A stretch of DNA of 64,000 nt, taken from JAWKZG01 sp041396125. GTDB taxonomy: Bacteria > Pseudomonadota > Gammaproteobacteria > Competibacterales > Competibacteraceae. Every line of letters begins with the position of its first letter. The first letter of the stretch is position 1. The stretch spans positions 868,001-932,000 of the forward strand of contig JAWKZG010000001.1 of assembly GCA_041396125.1 (NCBI GenBank), written 5' to 3'. A program made the position numbers and the translations under genes. Positions 1 through 11,036 of this stretch are shown in pieces. Under the pieces are notes generated by a model. The model made no database searches, had not been told where the DNA came from, and worked only from the letters and a program-made list of their open reading frames with translations.

Positions 1-78
1 TGCCGGTGGCGTGAAAGCTGCAATTTATCGGCTGACTCTGCCATTTTGACGTCATAGCCAAAGAAAATGGAGATACAC

Positions 79-3000
79 ATGTTTCTCAAGAATTTACCGC
101 CCCTCTCACGCCGCGATTTTCTAAAAAGCACCTCACTGGCTGGACTGGCAGCCACCACGCCCGCCTGGCTGACCGGCTGCGGCGGCGATAATGATCACAA
201 TGACGCGCCCGAACCACCCGCTGCGGGCCGCGAGCTGCGCGATTTGCATTTCGATTTTTCCGATCGCCCGGAAGTGACGGATATTCGCCTGATGGCGTTG
301 CGCAGCCCAGCCGATCAGCGGATTTTATTACCGCACAGTAATGAGACACGTGATCGCTTCCGGCTGGAAAACCCTTTGCTGGCATCTATCGATGATGCCC
401 GGCTGACGCACTATATTGAAGACGTTGATTTACCCGCCGATGCGCTGCAAACCATTATGAGCTTCGGCACCCAGATGGACACGGGGGATACGGTGCTGTG
501 CTCGGCGCAGATTCATATTCCCAAAGCCTCATTGAACGCCTTTGCCGAACGCGCCCTGGCGTTTGGCGCAGAACCGTCAATCAAAGTTTATTCGGGCAAT
601 ATCAAGCACGCCAGGCTAGTTCAGTCAAAGCGCTGACTGAAGCACTCACCGATATCAATGATCTCTCGACCTGGGACGATATCGCGGCGTTTCTGGTGTT
701 CCATCATCCCGAGATCATGAATCTGAATGCCGATCTGGGTTGCGATATTCTACAGCGTATTTACAGCCTGCCCTGTGCCGATGGTGACACGGGATGCTTC
801 ACAAATCTCTCAGCGTTAAGCAGAGACTTGGCAGAGGCAGGTTGCGCCAGTACGACCCCCGGCGGCTGGGCGACATTAGTACAGGCTACGCGGCAAACTT
901 TCGATGAAAACGGCAATCTCGGCCCGGCAGTGCCGCTGGAGTCGGATGGCAAGCCTGTTTACCGCTACGACATCGATCCCGATATTGTCGAGAGGATCGG
1001 TGATGTCGTGCAAGTAATTCTGAAAAATATTTTTGACGATACCTTATTTGAGGGCACTAACTGGAAAGCCACGCAGGGCTTGGGATCTATTGATCAAAGT
1101 GCGGCTAATCTGGGCACACCGATTGGCGGGGAAGGGCCGCTTCGGATAGCGCCAGAGCATTCGGCAGGGACTACCTTGTACGGCGTTGAGATGCTCAGCT
1201 TCGAGGTGAAACAAGGTGCCGAGCGAGAGATTGAAGTCGCGCTTAAAAACCGCTTCCTACGCTATCTGAACGCCCATGTTGAATATCGGGATATAAACGA
1301 CAAGCCTTTAAATATAAAAACATTATTCAGTGAGCAGAATAAACTCGATACCGCGACGGCGCGTTACCTGCGCCTGCTCAGTACCAATGATACGATTGCG
1401 GGTATCCCCTTAGACCCCGAAGAGATTGAATTAACACTGCCTATGCCGGAGCAGGCCAGCAGCGCTATGTTGCGGTTTACCGGCTTGGGTATAAACGCAC
1501 CAATACCGAATGAAGCCATGTCACCGATTATCCTGACCAGTATCGTGAATATCGGTATTCCCGCTCTTTTGCTGGCGTTAGGGATTGGTGCGGGGGCTAG
1601 TGCAGCGCATGCGGTGATTACCGAGGCTGCCGAAGCGGTCATTAAAAGTGCTGAAGAGTTCGCACTAGTGCTGCAGGCGTTAGAGGATCTGTATGAGATA
1701 TTAGGGGGCGTTGTAGCAGGCGGTGGGGGCGAACTTTTAATTGCGGTAGGCAATGTCGCTATTAATTTATTTCTCGAGCTTTTCCCCGAAGCACTGGCAA
1801 AGCTTGCCGCGATTGCGGCGGCTGATAAGTTGGCCGCCGCTGTGCCCTACGTGGGCATTGCTATGACCGTGTTGTCAGCCATCGCTACAGCTGCAGCGCT
1901 GGCCGAAACTATCGTTGAAACCCTCACCAGTCCGCCGCTGTTTACGAATCGGTTGTCCCTGGTGCAAGACATTAAGCTACAACTCAAACCCACGCCTGCC
2001 GGTTCCAGCTTTGCCACCGCGGCCAGTCACTACAAGATTACGGCACATTATAATCAATCGATAACACGAACCCTGGAAGGCACTGTGCAAGGCGGCAGTA
2101 CGAATCCCATCGCGCTGGAGTGGAAAGATTCCCCTATCGGCGGCACGGTTGAGTTTACAGTTACGCTAACGAGCGCGGACGGCTGCCTGGTCGGCCAGGG
2201 CAGCTCGGGTGAACTGGACAATCAACCCGAGCAGGTGAGTGAGCTCGAAATCGACATCGAGCAGGTCGCTTTGCCATTGACCGCCAATACCCAGTATCAG
2301 CATCGCTACAAATTAGCCATGGTAAGTGGCAAACGCAATTGGCAGCGAACTGATACGCCCCCGACGGCTGTGCAGGGTAATCTCAGCGCCAGTGGTCTCA
2401 GCGTTTTGAACGATGTCAGCGTGCAAACCTATACCAGTATGCTGGGCTACAGTTTTCGAGCTGCCGGGCAGAATATCAGCGCCTGCGATGGTGGTGCCAG
2501 CGGCCCGCTGCATGTGGTGCAGAATATCTCATTGGCGACGGACGGCTCTGGCGATCAGGGTCTGCAATTTTCGGGCTGCGGTTTCCGCGAGTCGTCGGCA
2601 GTGGTCTACGCCGCTCAGGGTACTCAGGACAGGCCGGGAAAAAATTTTTTCATTCGGCCCAAAGACAGCCATTTTCATGTGCTCTCCATGGTGCCCGGCA
2701 AAGGCGCGATTGATCCTGCTCAAACCGTCAGCTGGGGACGCTTTACGTTGCCACCGACTTCGCTGGCGTTGCATCCGCAGGGCTTTGTGGTGGGGGTTTC
2801 GCGGGAGAAGCATAAAATGGAAATCCTGCAATTGCCGGAACAAGCCGTACCCTTTTCCGATGCCCAGGATGCGGTGCCGTTTGCCGTTATGAAATCAGGT
2901 CTTGGAGGCCGCTCCGGTTTGCTGGACACGCCAGTTGCCGTTACCGTATATCAAGGTACGATTCTGGTGCTGGAACGTGGCAGCAACGGCAGGGGATTCC

Positions 3001-3362
3001 GCCGCATTCAGGCGTTTGATATCAGCGCTAATCCGGTCAAACAGTTCAGGAATAAGAGCACTAATATCCTGCCACTGCCTGAGGACGGCTCCGAGTACCT
3101 CGATCTGGGTGTGGACGGTTTAGGCTATATTTTCCTACTGAATGCTATCAACAGCGGACGCAGTCCGAATGATTACCGTCTGGATGTGTATGATCCGGAG
3201 GGTAATTTCATCACCCGCACTAGCGGTATGGCAGCAGGACGTCTGGCGGTGGGCTTATTTCGCACCGTACATACCCTGAACTTCGAAACTTTGACCGGTT
3301 CCACCCGCACCGAACCCACGGTGTCGCAGTGGATCCCGGTCACGCCTGGCGGTTGCGGGTGA
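79..3362 (+). CDS. Tat-exported lipoprotein of unknown function, one frameshift
   Basis: I do not recognise a named family. The N-terminus has a twin-arginine motif (SRRDFLK), a hydrophobic stretch and a lipobox-like LTGC, so a Tat-exported lipoprotein is inferred. I chose the ATG at 79, not the in-frame one at 67, because GGAG at 69-72 then sits as its ribosome site. The first frame stops at 636; the protein continues in a second frame from about 600 to 3362, so one indel near 590-610 separates the halves (about 1,090 residues in total). The middle, encoded at about 1516-1920, has two long hydrophobic Ala/Gly-rich stretches that could be membrane helices; the C-terminal third looks like a repetitive beta-propeller-type domain. 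It is followed 11 bp later by another lipoprotein gene, which suggests a shared role. Confidence 0.6.
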
Positions 3363-3373
3363 GCCATGCAACG

Positions 3374-5749
3374 ATGAACTTACATCATGGTCTGGCAGGT
3401 CTGCTGTGTGTGCTGCTAACGGCTTGCGGCGGTGACGGCGAAAATAATCCCGCTGAGCGCGGTATTCCTGAAGGCGGTGTCTGGTACGAGTCGGATTTTT
3501 AAACACGATCTCAGCGCCACTGCGCGTTACCATCATACGATTGTGCTGGATCTGGAACCGGCCAGTTATCGCGGCGAACCGCTGGAAAACCTGGTGCGCT
3601 ATGAGCTTGATGCGGGAACGTATCGTTTCTGCATTGATGCCGATGACGAATTCATTACCGGTTTTACCCTGGAAAACGACCTGGGTGAGCCGGTATTGAT
3701 GCTGGATCGGTTCAGCGGATGCAGCGAGCTGGAGTTACCGCCGGAATCTATACCAAGCGCATTCGGCACGATGGTGATGTGATTGTGACTCTTGCTGCGC
3801 AAGAGGGTGAAACACCACGGAGTAGGGTTGCTTTTGCACAGGCAACCAATACCTTGCGGGTGACGAATAATGAAGGCCAGCCTTTGGGTGGCTGGTGGAT
3901 AATGCGTGTGGTGGAGCCGGGGCCAACGTATGGCAATCTATATCACAATAGACAGTGTGCTTCCTATTCCTGCACCTCTTCTGCGGAGGCCATTGACCCT
4001 CAAACAATCAGTAATCAAACCCTGTTCAAATTTGCTCATCCCCAGCGCCTGGGTGACCAAGACGCCGTGCCGCTGATGGTGGCCAGAACAGCACTGGCGT
4101 TTAGCAGCAGCGAGAATCCGCAATACACGCCGATGGTGATCAGCTCGAATACGTTTGGCCAGCCTGTGTCCGACCCCAAATTGATCGACGGCCACTACTG
4201 GCTCCAATCCTTGGACGTTCGTACCCTGCTATTGGAATGCTCCTCCTCAGCCACCTTGAAACCAGGATTGCATTTCTGCTTTCTGCCGTGACACCGACAC
4301 CGCACATTCTCTGCGCTGAGAATCCTCTGATCGACCAGAATATGATGCAAGTCGGCGTGAATGATCTGGGGAATTATCATGGGCAGCTTTATGTCGTCGA
4401 TCAGCAAGGACGCAAGCGCTTGATCGAGTATGATCATGATGGTACTCGAAAATTTGTTGCCGATTTTGATAATGCGTTTCGTCAGGGAGATGAGCAGAAG
4501 TTGACGTTTCAGCTGATGGCGCGTTTGTTTTTCCCAGGTGATCCTGACTATGAACCACTGCTGGATTTGCAGCAAGGTGAAGTGGCTTTATTCGAAGAAT
4601 GCAACTTTAAGGGCAATATGTGGGTATTGGGCAGAGGCGATAGGCTTAATTGGGATGCGAATGGATATTTTTCTTATTATAAAGGTTCCGATTTTAAACT
4701 GAATAATAATATCGCTTCGATCAGGCTGGGACCGCTTACAACCGCTACCCTCTATACCGAAGAGTTTTACAAAGGGTCGCAGCAACAAATAATCGGCGAT
4801 CAAACATGCCTGGACGGTACCACCATAGGCAGCAATACGGCCTCATCAATAAAAATCGGCGACAGTGCAATCGATATCCTGATTTCCTCGAATAGCTGCA
4901 TCGGCTGCAAGCTACCAGGCGTGAATTTGAGCAATAGAGTCCTGAGAAATGCCGATTTACGCAAAGCCGATCTGCGCGGTGCTACTCTATTCAAAGCGAA
5001 GCTGCGCAAAGCCAAATTTAACGACGCGTTGCTCAGCGGCAGCGATACCAATCTCAACTACGCCGAATTGCGTCAGGCTGATTTGACTGGAGCCGATCTC
5101 AGCCGTGCCTCGTTGGTAGGTGCCGATCTGCGCCAGACCGTGTTAGCCGATGCCGTATTGACGGATGCCACACTGACCGGCGCACATCTTTACCAAATAG
5201 GCGATTCGCACCTCGATCTAACCCTCGCAACGCTGGATGGGGCTGATTTCTCGGGCGCGCTGATGGCGCAGGTCAAATTCAGCGGGTCGATTAAAAACGC
5301 CAAATTTGACCGTGCAGTATTGGTTAATGCCGAGTTTGATAACAGCGTGCTAGACGAAGCCACGTTTAATGGCGCGTGGCTGGCGGGGGTGAACTTTACT
5401 GGCGCCAGTAGTGTAAAGAGATGTGCAGCTGACCAATGCCTGTGTCAGCATTCAGGCCGGGGAGGTGGGATTTCCCGGCGTTGCAGCGCAGTTATCATTA
5501 CGATAAAACCGTTCTGGGTGTGCTGGCGACCGACACCAGTGTGTATTGTCTAATGGGGAAAACCAAACCCAATGTTGTCCCAGCGGCGATGTCGCCAGCT
5601 GTGATGCTCGGCTGATCCGACCACAGGAAGCGCCGAATGCTGATTTAAGCCAGCCCAATCCGCCACCCTGTCTGCCGGATCCTGCCGCGACGGACGATCC
5701 CGACGATGCGCCGCTTGTCCGCCACCACAATCCAGTGATAGCCCATTAA
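3374..5749 (+). pseudogene. Lipoprotein with beta/gamma-crystallin and pentapeptide repeats, frameshifted
   Basis: The start ATG at 3374 gives MNLHHGLAGLLCVLLTACGG, a lipoprotein signal peptide with lipobox LTAC. Reading must jump frame near 3470-3500, 3740-3760, 4240-4270, 5415 and 5540 to follow the protein. The region at about 4580-4860 has two crystallin-like Greek-key motifs (ALFEECNFKGN, LYTEEFYKGS, each followed by an xSIRLG or SSIKIG strand), typical of the beta/gamma-crystallin superfamily, which often binds calcium. From about 4920 to 5400 there are pentapeptide repeats of the A(D/N)LxX type (ADLRKADLRGATL). The tail is Cys- and Pro-rich. It lies immediately downstream of the Tat lipoprotein and probably shares its transcript. 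Function is unknown. Five frame changes in 2.4 kb mean either a decayed gene or poor sequence. Confidence 0.55.
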
Positions 5750-5787
5750 GCAACTGCTCGCAGCCCCAGTAACCCTATACATTGCCT

Positions 5788-7764
5788 ATGAACAAGCCGC
5801 CGCCACAGCGCATCATACCGGCCCTGGAACTGCTGGCCCCGAAGCTACTAGCCCTGGGCGCTGATGTGTATTGGGAAACTGATACCTCGTTGCGCATTCA
5901 AAACATTGTCAGTACAACCGACGCACCCTTCGACGACCTGCAAGCGTTATTGGGGACTCGCCTGGACCAACTACCGTCACCGCCGCCGATGCTGGTGGCC
6001 ACCCTGCGCACACCGCTGACAGCATTGAGTCGCTTGCAGTCGTTCCGGGGTTTGTACTGCCGCCTGCATGATGATTCACAACGCGGATTTGTGTTGCACG
6101 GCGAGCCAAAAACCGATCCTGTGGCAGGGTTTGGCGGTTATTTCGGGATTGCGCGGGACATCACGGCAGAGTGGCAGGAGCTGGAACGCGCCCGTGACAC
6201 CCAGGCGCTACTGGCAAACGCCATTGAGAACGTCTCCGACGGTTGTGCGCTGTTCGATGTTGAGGACCGTCTGATCTACAGCAATAGCACCTGGCGCGAC
6301 TATATCAATGCTGAAATCGCGCCATTAATCGAGCCCGGTATTACCTTCGAGCGCATCATGCAGCTGAATCTGCAATATGGTTTGGCGGCTGAAGGCATTG
6401 GGCGGGAAGATGACTGGCTGCAGGAGCGGCTGGCCCGGCACCGGGGCGGCAAACACATTTTTCTGCAATATGCGGCAGAACATCAGTGGTTGCTGGTGCG
6501 GGATTATCCCACTGACAGTGGCGGGCGATTAATCATCACCAGCGATATCACACAGCTGAAACAACGCGAGCAGGCGCTGGCGGAAAGCGAGGAACGCTAC
6601 GCGCTGGCCATGCGTGGTGCCAATGAAGGTTTGTGGGACTGGCGCGTCGGTGTGGATACGGTGCATGTCTCGGCCCATGCCTGCGCGATTTTGGGCTTTA
6701 GCGTAAGCTCGACAATACCGCTCAAGGACTGGTTGGCTTGTCTGCACCCGGCTGATCGAAAACTGTGGCGGCGGCGTTTTATAGACCATCTGAAGGGCGT
6801 TAGCGCTTTTTTTGAATGCGAACTCAGAGTACGGCATCAAAACGGCGATTATCGCTGGGTGTATATTCACGGACTGGGGTTGCGGGATGCCAGTGAGCAA
6901 GGGCGTGGCCGTATTTATCGTATCGCCGGCTCGATTGGCGATACCACCGAACGCAAACACTTGCAGGACAAATCCCGACAGCAGGAACTGCAACTGATTC
7001 AGGCTAATAAAATGACAGCGCTGGGGACGCTGGTGGCAGGCGCGGCGCACGAAATCAACAACCCGAATAACCTGATTGCAATGAACGCCGATTTATTGCT
7101 CGCTATCTGGCAGGACGCCGGTTCTATCCTGGATGAATACGCAGCACTGAATGAGGATTTTTTACTTGGCGGATTGCCGTATGTCGAGATTCGCGACGAA
7201 ATACCGGTGTTATTAACGGATGTCCGCACCAGTGCCCGGCGTATCGAAAAAATTATTGCTGATCTGAAATCCTTTGCCCAGCCACGCCAGAATCCCCTGC
7301 ATACAACCGTTGCACTGAACGGGGTCGTGCAGTCTGCGATCCGATTGCTGGCCCATATGATCCGCGCTAAAACCGATCATTTCACGCTGACGCTGGCACC
7401 CGCATTGCCGGCCATCAGTGGTGATGCCCAGCGACTGGAGCAGATCGTGGTCAATCTGCTGGTCAATGCCCTGGAAGCGCTGCCCGCGAGGGCTCAAGGT
7501 GTAACCGTGCAGACCTGCTACGAGCCGACCACAAAGCGGGTCGAACTGATCGTTCAGGACGGCGGGATCGGTATCGCGCCAGAGCATCTGGACCGCATCT
7601 GTGAACCCTTCTTCAGCACTAAACTGGCGAGCGGTGGCACCGGTCTGGGGCTGGCAATTACTTATACCCTGGTTAAAGAGCATCAGGGCGAATTAACGTT
7701 TACCTCGAAACCCGGCCACGGCACCCGGGTTGTTGTCGCTTTTCCCGTGTTGTCAGAGACGTGA
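5788..7764 (+). CDS. PAS-domain sensor histidine kinase
   Basis: This soluble-looking kinase of about 658 residues has no clear membrane segment. PAS-like domains fill the first two thirds, with a recognisable PAS/PAC near residues 260-395 (ERYALAMRGANEGLWDW through IGDTTERK). The H-box AAHEINNPNNL places the phospho-accepting His near residue 420. The ATPase domain follows with N-box (EQIVVNLLVNALEAL, near 555), G1 (DGGIGI) and G2 (GTGLGLAI). The H-box resembles that of PAS kinases related to NtrB/DctB. No receiver domain or response-regulator gene is adjacent, so it is an orphan kinase. A TTG at 5782 is also in frame, but the ATG at 5788 is the more natural start. The sensed signal cannot be inferred. 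Confidence 0.85.
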   Translation: MNKPPPQRIIPALELLAPKLLALGADVYWETDTSLRIQNIVSTTDAPFDDLQALLGTRLDQLPSPPPMLVATLRTPLTALSRLQSFRGLYCRLHDDSQRGFVLHGEPKTDPVAGFGGYFGIARDITAEWQELERARDTQALLANAIENVSDGCALFDVEDRLIYSNSTWRDYINAEIAPLIEPGITFERIMQLNLQYGLAAEGIGREDDWLQERLARHRGGKHIFLQYAAEHQWLLVRDYPTDSGGRLIITSDITQLKQREQALAESEERYALAMRGANEGLWDWRVGVDTVHVSAHACAILGFSVSSTIPLKDWLACLHPADRKLWRRRFIDHLKGVSAFFECELRVRHQNGDYRWVYIHGLGLRDASEQGRGRIYRIAGSIGDTTERKHLQDKSRQQELQLIQANKMTALGTLVAGAAHEINNPNNLIAMNADLLLAIWQDAGSILDEYAALNEDFLLGGLPYVEIRDEIPVLLTDVRTSARRIEKIIADLKSFAQPRQNPLHTTVALNGVVQSAIRLLAHMIRAKTDHFTLTLAPALPAISGDAQRLEQIVVNLLVNALEALPARAQGVTVQTCYEPTTKRVELIVQDGGIGIAPEHLDRICEPFFSTKLASGGTGLGLAITYTLVKEHQGELTFTSKPGHGTRVVVAFPVLSET

Positions 7765-7834
7765 AACCCGCGCCTGAATCTTTCTGCCCGACAATGCACT
7801 AAACTGGTAGTTTGAGTGATAAAGAGCCGGTGTT

Positions 7835-8263
7835 GTGATCAAGTCAATCCTTGCCAGTATTCTGGCTGTACTCCTGTTAAGTGCTTGTGCCTCATTGGCG
7901 CAGTTCCAGCAATTTATGGACCATTATATCGGTCAGCCGATTGCCTCGGTGCAGGACGCGTTTGGCTACAATTTCACCGAGCGAACCCTGGATGATGGAC
8001 GCAAGGCCTACACCTGGCAATGGTCACGGCAGGGGCTACACCGGGTTATCGTATGCCGACTACTGTGTATTCCTCACGCTGGAACCGGCACGACAGATAT
8101 TATGTGGGCATCATGCCTGGCCTGTACTACCCGCCGACCTACTACGAAGAACACTGCGAATTCACCTTCATTACCGATGCACAAGGGCGGGTCAGTGCCT
8201 GGCGTGCCCAGGGTGACGGCTGTGCCAGCTATCGACCCGAAGCTATTGCGTTCGGCCCCGTAA
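7835..8263 (+). CDS. Small lipoprotein of unknown function, frameshifted
   Basis: The GTG at 7835 opens a lipoprotein signal peptide with lipobox LLSAC. The text resembles small outer-membrane lipoproteins of the form 'IGQPIASVQDAFGYNFTERTLDDGRKAYTWQW', in which a Gly-x-Pro turn and a Tyr/Trp strand recur. Near 8025-8040 the reading frame changes: the sensible continuation (YRMPTTVYSSRWN, then YYVGIMPGLYYPP, CEFTFITDAQGRV) lies in a second frame that runs to about 8200. The true C-terminus is uncertain: the original frame ends at 8263, the second at 8355, and the latter would overlap the convergent ChaN-like gene. Function unknown. Confidence 0.5.
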   Translation: MIKSILASILAVLLLSACASLAQFQQFMDHYIGQPIASVQDAFGYNFTERTLDDGRKAYTWQWSRQGLHRVIVCRLLCIPHAGTGTTDIMWASCLACTTRRPTTKNTANSPSLPMHKGGSVPGVPRVTAVPAIDPKLLRSAP

Positions 8264-8311
8264 GCAGCGGACTTTACCTTTGTTGGGGCTTTGGCCTGCC
8301 GGTTGAGCCTG

Positions 8312-9404
8312 CTAGTCTGGGGCAGAGCTGCTGTGCTTTTGCAGCTGGCTCTTGAACTGCTCGCAAGGATCTTCGAACGATACTCTCGGGGTGAACCAGA
8401 CGTATTCAAACGCGGGCGCGAACTCGCGGTTTTGCACGACGACCTTATCGTAGTACGCGGCAGCGGGCTGCGGTTCGCGCGCCAGTTCCTGATAACCCAG
8501 ATTGAGCTGCCGTGCCTGCGGCCACAAATGCTGGACCCGCTCGACAACGCCCATATTGTGGCGGGTATGTCCGCCCAGAATCACTAATACCGGCTGTCCG
8601 GTGCCGGCGTGCCATGGCTGTGATCGACTGCGCCATGGCATCGTTACGGCCAGCCAGGTCTGATATAAATGATCAATTAATTCCGGGTCATTCCAGCCGC
8701 AATGCGCATCAATCAGCGTTTGTTCCATTAATGCGCGATAAGCAGGATCATTAAATCCGCTATCGCGCAGCAGGTTTTGCTCACCGGTGATAGTTTGTCC
8801 TGTCCAAGACGGGAGATGCGCCGCTTCAGGCTGTCTGGCAAATCAGCCCCAAACACCGCTAACTGGTGTTCTTTCGCCACTTGCAGCAGCGGAAATAAAA
8901 GGCCCATTCCGCATCACGCTGCGGTCCCCAACCCAGTTCGCGGCGCAGTTTCTGTTCGACCTGGGCCGGACTCAAGGGTTTGCCGTAACTATTCTGTGGC
9001 TGCACAAAATCCTGCAGATAACCGGTCTGCTCACGTGCAAAGAACTCAAACCCCAGGGCCGGGCGTTTACCGGCTTCCAGCAGGGTCCGCAGTGCTTCCA
9101 GTTGCAACGCATGGTGGCGCGGATTGTCGTGTTTTTCAGCCAGATAAACCACGTCTGTCTGCGCCATTCGTTCGTACAGCTCGGTCGGTTGCAGGGGACG
9201 ACCATCGGCGGTGGCAATAATGCGATCCAGCAGGGGATCGGCAGCGGGTGCAACGGGTGCAACGGTGGCAGCAGGGGCTACCGCCGGATTAACCGGGCCT
9301 GTACCGGTGCAAGCCACCAGCAGTAGCGTGGCGGCCAGGCTTATGCTGCATGCTGTGCGCGTTGGGGGCATTGAATCTAACGACCTCGTGTGTTTATCAC
9401 TCAT
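8312..9404 (-). pseudogene. ChaN-like (Tiki/DUF399) lipoprotein, frameshifted
   Basis: The ATG at 9404 starts a peptide whose signal region ends in the lipobox LLVAC, followed by an Ala/Pro/Val-rich linker. The motif VVYLAEKHDNPRHHALQ matches the ChaN family (haem-binding lipoproteins of the Tiki superfamily, often linked to iron use). The first frame runs to about 8880; the continuation needs frame changes near 8880 and 8790 and then ends with VLVILGGHTRHNMGV and the stop at 8312. The start overlaps the inferred stop of tldE by 8 bp (ATGAGTGA), which suggests translational coupling with that gene. Without correcting the frame near 9422, tldE would be fused to this lipoprotein, which is implausible because the signal peptide would be internal. 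Confidence 0.6.
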
Positions 9405-10741
9405 AACGTAAACCGCAGGTTTGACCACCAGGCCCGGCAGTTCACTGCTGCGACGGGAGCGGTGTTCGTAACTGCCGGCATCAAGCAGCAGTTCGCGCTC
9501 GCGGGTCAGCGCCAGCAATTCCTGCCCGAGCAGGTTATAAATTGTATCGTCGAAACGCATGACATTAACCGGTTCCCGCAGCTGGCCGTGCTCCACCCAG
9601 AAGGTGGCGAAGCGGGTCATGCCGGTGATGCGGCCGGCGTTACGGTCGGAATAATTGCAGTACCAGAGATTGCTGATATACAGACCGGTATCCAGACAGT
9701 CCAGTACCTCCGAACTGGCCAGCTCGCCGCCCGCCATACTCAAGGCCTGCGGCATTTCTGCATTGTCCGAGCCGGTATTGGGAATCCGGTATTCGCGCTA
9801 CCGGAGCGGGGCGAGACAAGATGCTGGCGAAACGCGCCGTGCTCGATCAGCGCTACAGTGTCCGGTTTAACAAAGCCGGTTTCCTGAAAACCAGGGGCGA
9901 CGGTGTTGTCCGCACGTTCGCTGAGATTGACTTGCGGATGCAGGCGGGTTTTGTCCTCGACCAGTCGGGCCAGCGGTGATGCGCCCTGCCGATAGCTGCG
10001 CAGCCCGAAACCGCCCCAGCTCAGCAGATCAGTCAGCTCCTCCAGGGCACTCGGTGCCAGATAAGCGCGGTAGCTGCCAGGGGTCAGGGTGCGGGCCGGC
10101 TGGGCTAATTGCTCCAACTGGGTCAGCGCCTGTGTCATGCGTCGGTCCAGTTCGGCGCGATCCCAAATTAGGCCTGCATAGCGCGATTTTACCGCTTTGT
10201 CGGCACTGTGATACAAGCTCCAGTCAAGATTGAAACTCTCGCTCTGATGCCAGTTTTGCTGTCCCAGTGAGTTGCAAAAGCCGTCGTATAAGGTGCCGCT
10301 GGCGAGTATCCCAACCAGGTCGGCCTGATGCTGCTGCGGAGTTGCCAGCACGGCGTCCAATAGCTCATCTGGCGGTGCTATGCGGCCCTGTTGAATCTGC
10401 TCGCTGTTATGCACTTCGGTCGCGAACAGCAAATGCGGATCGGGCGGAACCAGTGCGCACAGCTCGCGCAGCTCGGCAAGCTGCTGGCTCAGCATCTGCT
10501 GATCATACTCAAGCATACCGCTCAGGTTGACCTCTGTCAGGGCATGATGCAGATCCTGACCGTGACGCTGAATCAGATCCAGTGTCAGGACATGCTGCTC
10601 GACCGAACCCGCCTGGCGTATTTTGGAGCGGTTAAAGCGCACGAAATCAGACTGCTCACCGTGATAACTGAGCAGCAGTATTTCATGCCCGGCTAACTGC
10701 GAAAACAGTTGTTGCGCCAGCGTGTTAAGAATGTTTTGCAT
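9397..10741 (-). pseudogene. pmbA: TldE/PmbA-like metalloprotease subunit, frameshifted
   Basis: The protein starts MQNILNTLAQQLFSQLAGHE and carries the layout of the TldD/PmbA (peptidase U62) superfamily without the HExxxH metal motif, so it is the TldE-type partner subunit. TldD/TldE heterodimers degrade or trim unstructured peptides and, in Escherichia coli, remove the microcin B17 leader. The frame breaks near 9790 (reading continues with NTGSDNAEMPQALSMAGGEL) and again near 9422, after which a stop at 9397-9399 gives a sensible end, LPGLVVKTCGLRYE. The matching tldD gene is not adjacent but lies 7.7 kb away on the same strand, with the lasso cluster between them. The start ATG is preceded by AACCC exactly as in the short tldE remnant at 18408. 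Confidence 0.7.
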
Positions 10742-10956
10742 GGGTTGTTTTCCCTGATGCCGTGCCCTCGAATTTTGGCCAGGCGAGTACTTTATTACCG
10801 AGAGGTGAGGAAAGCGTATGCGATATGCGGCTCTGCAAGCTTGCTTGTCCCTGCGATTGAGGCTGACAGAGGCGAGTAGTATGTCGGCTGATAGTCATTG
10901 TCTCAAACGATTTTCCAGTGCATGAGGCCGGGTAGCATAGAATTGGATGTAATATT

Positions 10957-10975
10957 AACCGAAACCGATTCGGTT
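10957..10975. promoter_or_regulatory. Inverted repeat upstream of lasso cyclase, candidate operator
   Basis: The 295-bp gap between divergent tldE and the lasso cyclase holds an inverted repeat: AACCGAA, 5-nt spacer, TTCGGTT. Its right part is also a 13-bp perfect palindrome AACCGATTCGGTT at 10963-10975. It lies about 60-80 bp upstream of the cyclase start, where an operator would be expected. No regulator gene is in the cluster, so what would bind is unknown. The rest of the gap shows no gene. Confidence 0.3.
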
Positions 10976-11036
10976 GCTGCAATGCAATCGGCCGAACCTG
11001 ACACGCAGAAGAGTAGGCATAATTGAGCGAATGTAA

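Noticed and set aside
4920..5400. Qnr-type gyrase-protecting pentapeptide protein
   Set aside because: The repeats are in an exported lipoprotein with crystallin motifs, whereas Qnr proteins are cytoplasmic.
9397..9755. Natural fusion of a TldE C-terminus to a ChaN-like lipoprotein
   Set aside because: The joined frame would bury a lipoprotein signal peptide inside the protein; an indel near 9422 restores a stop for tldE overlapping the lipoprotein ATG.
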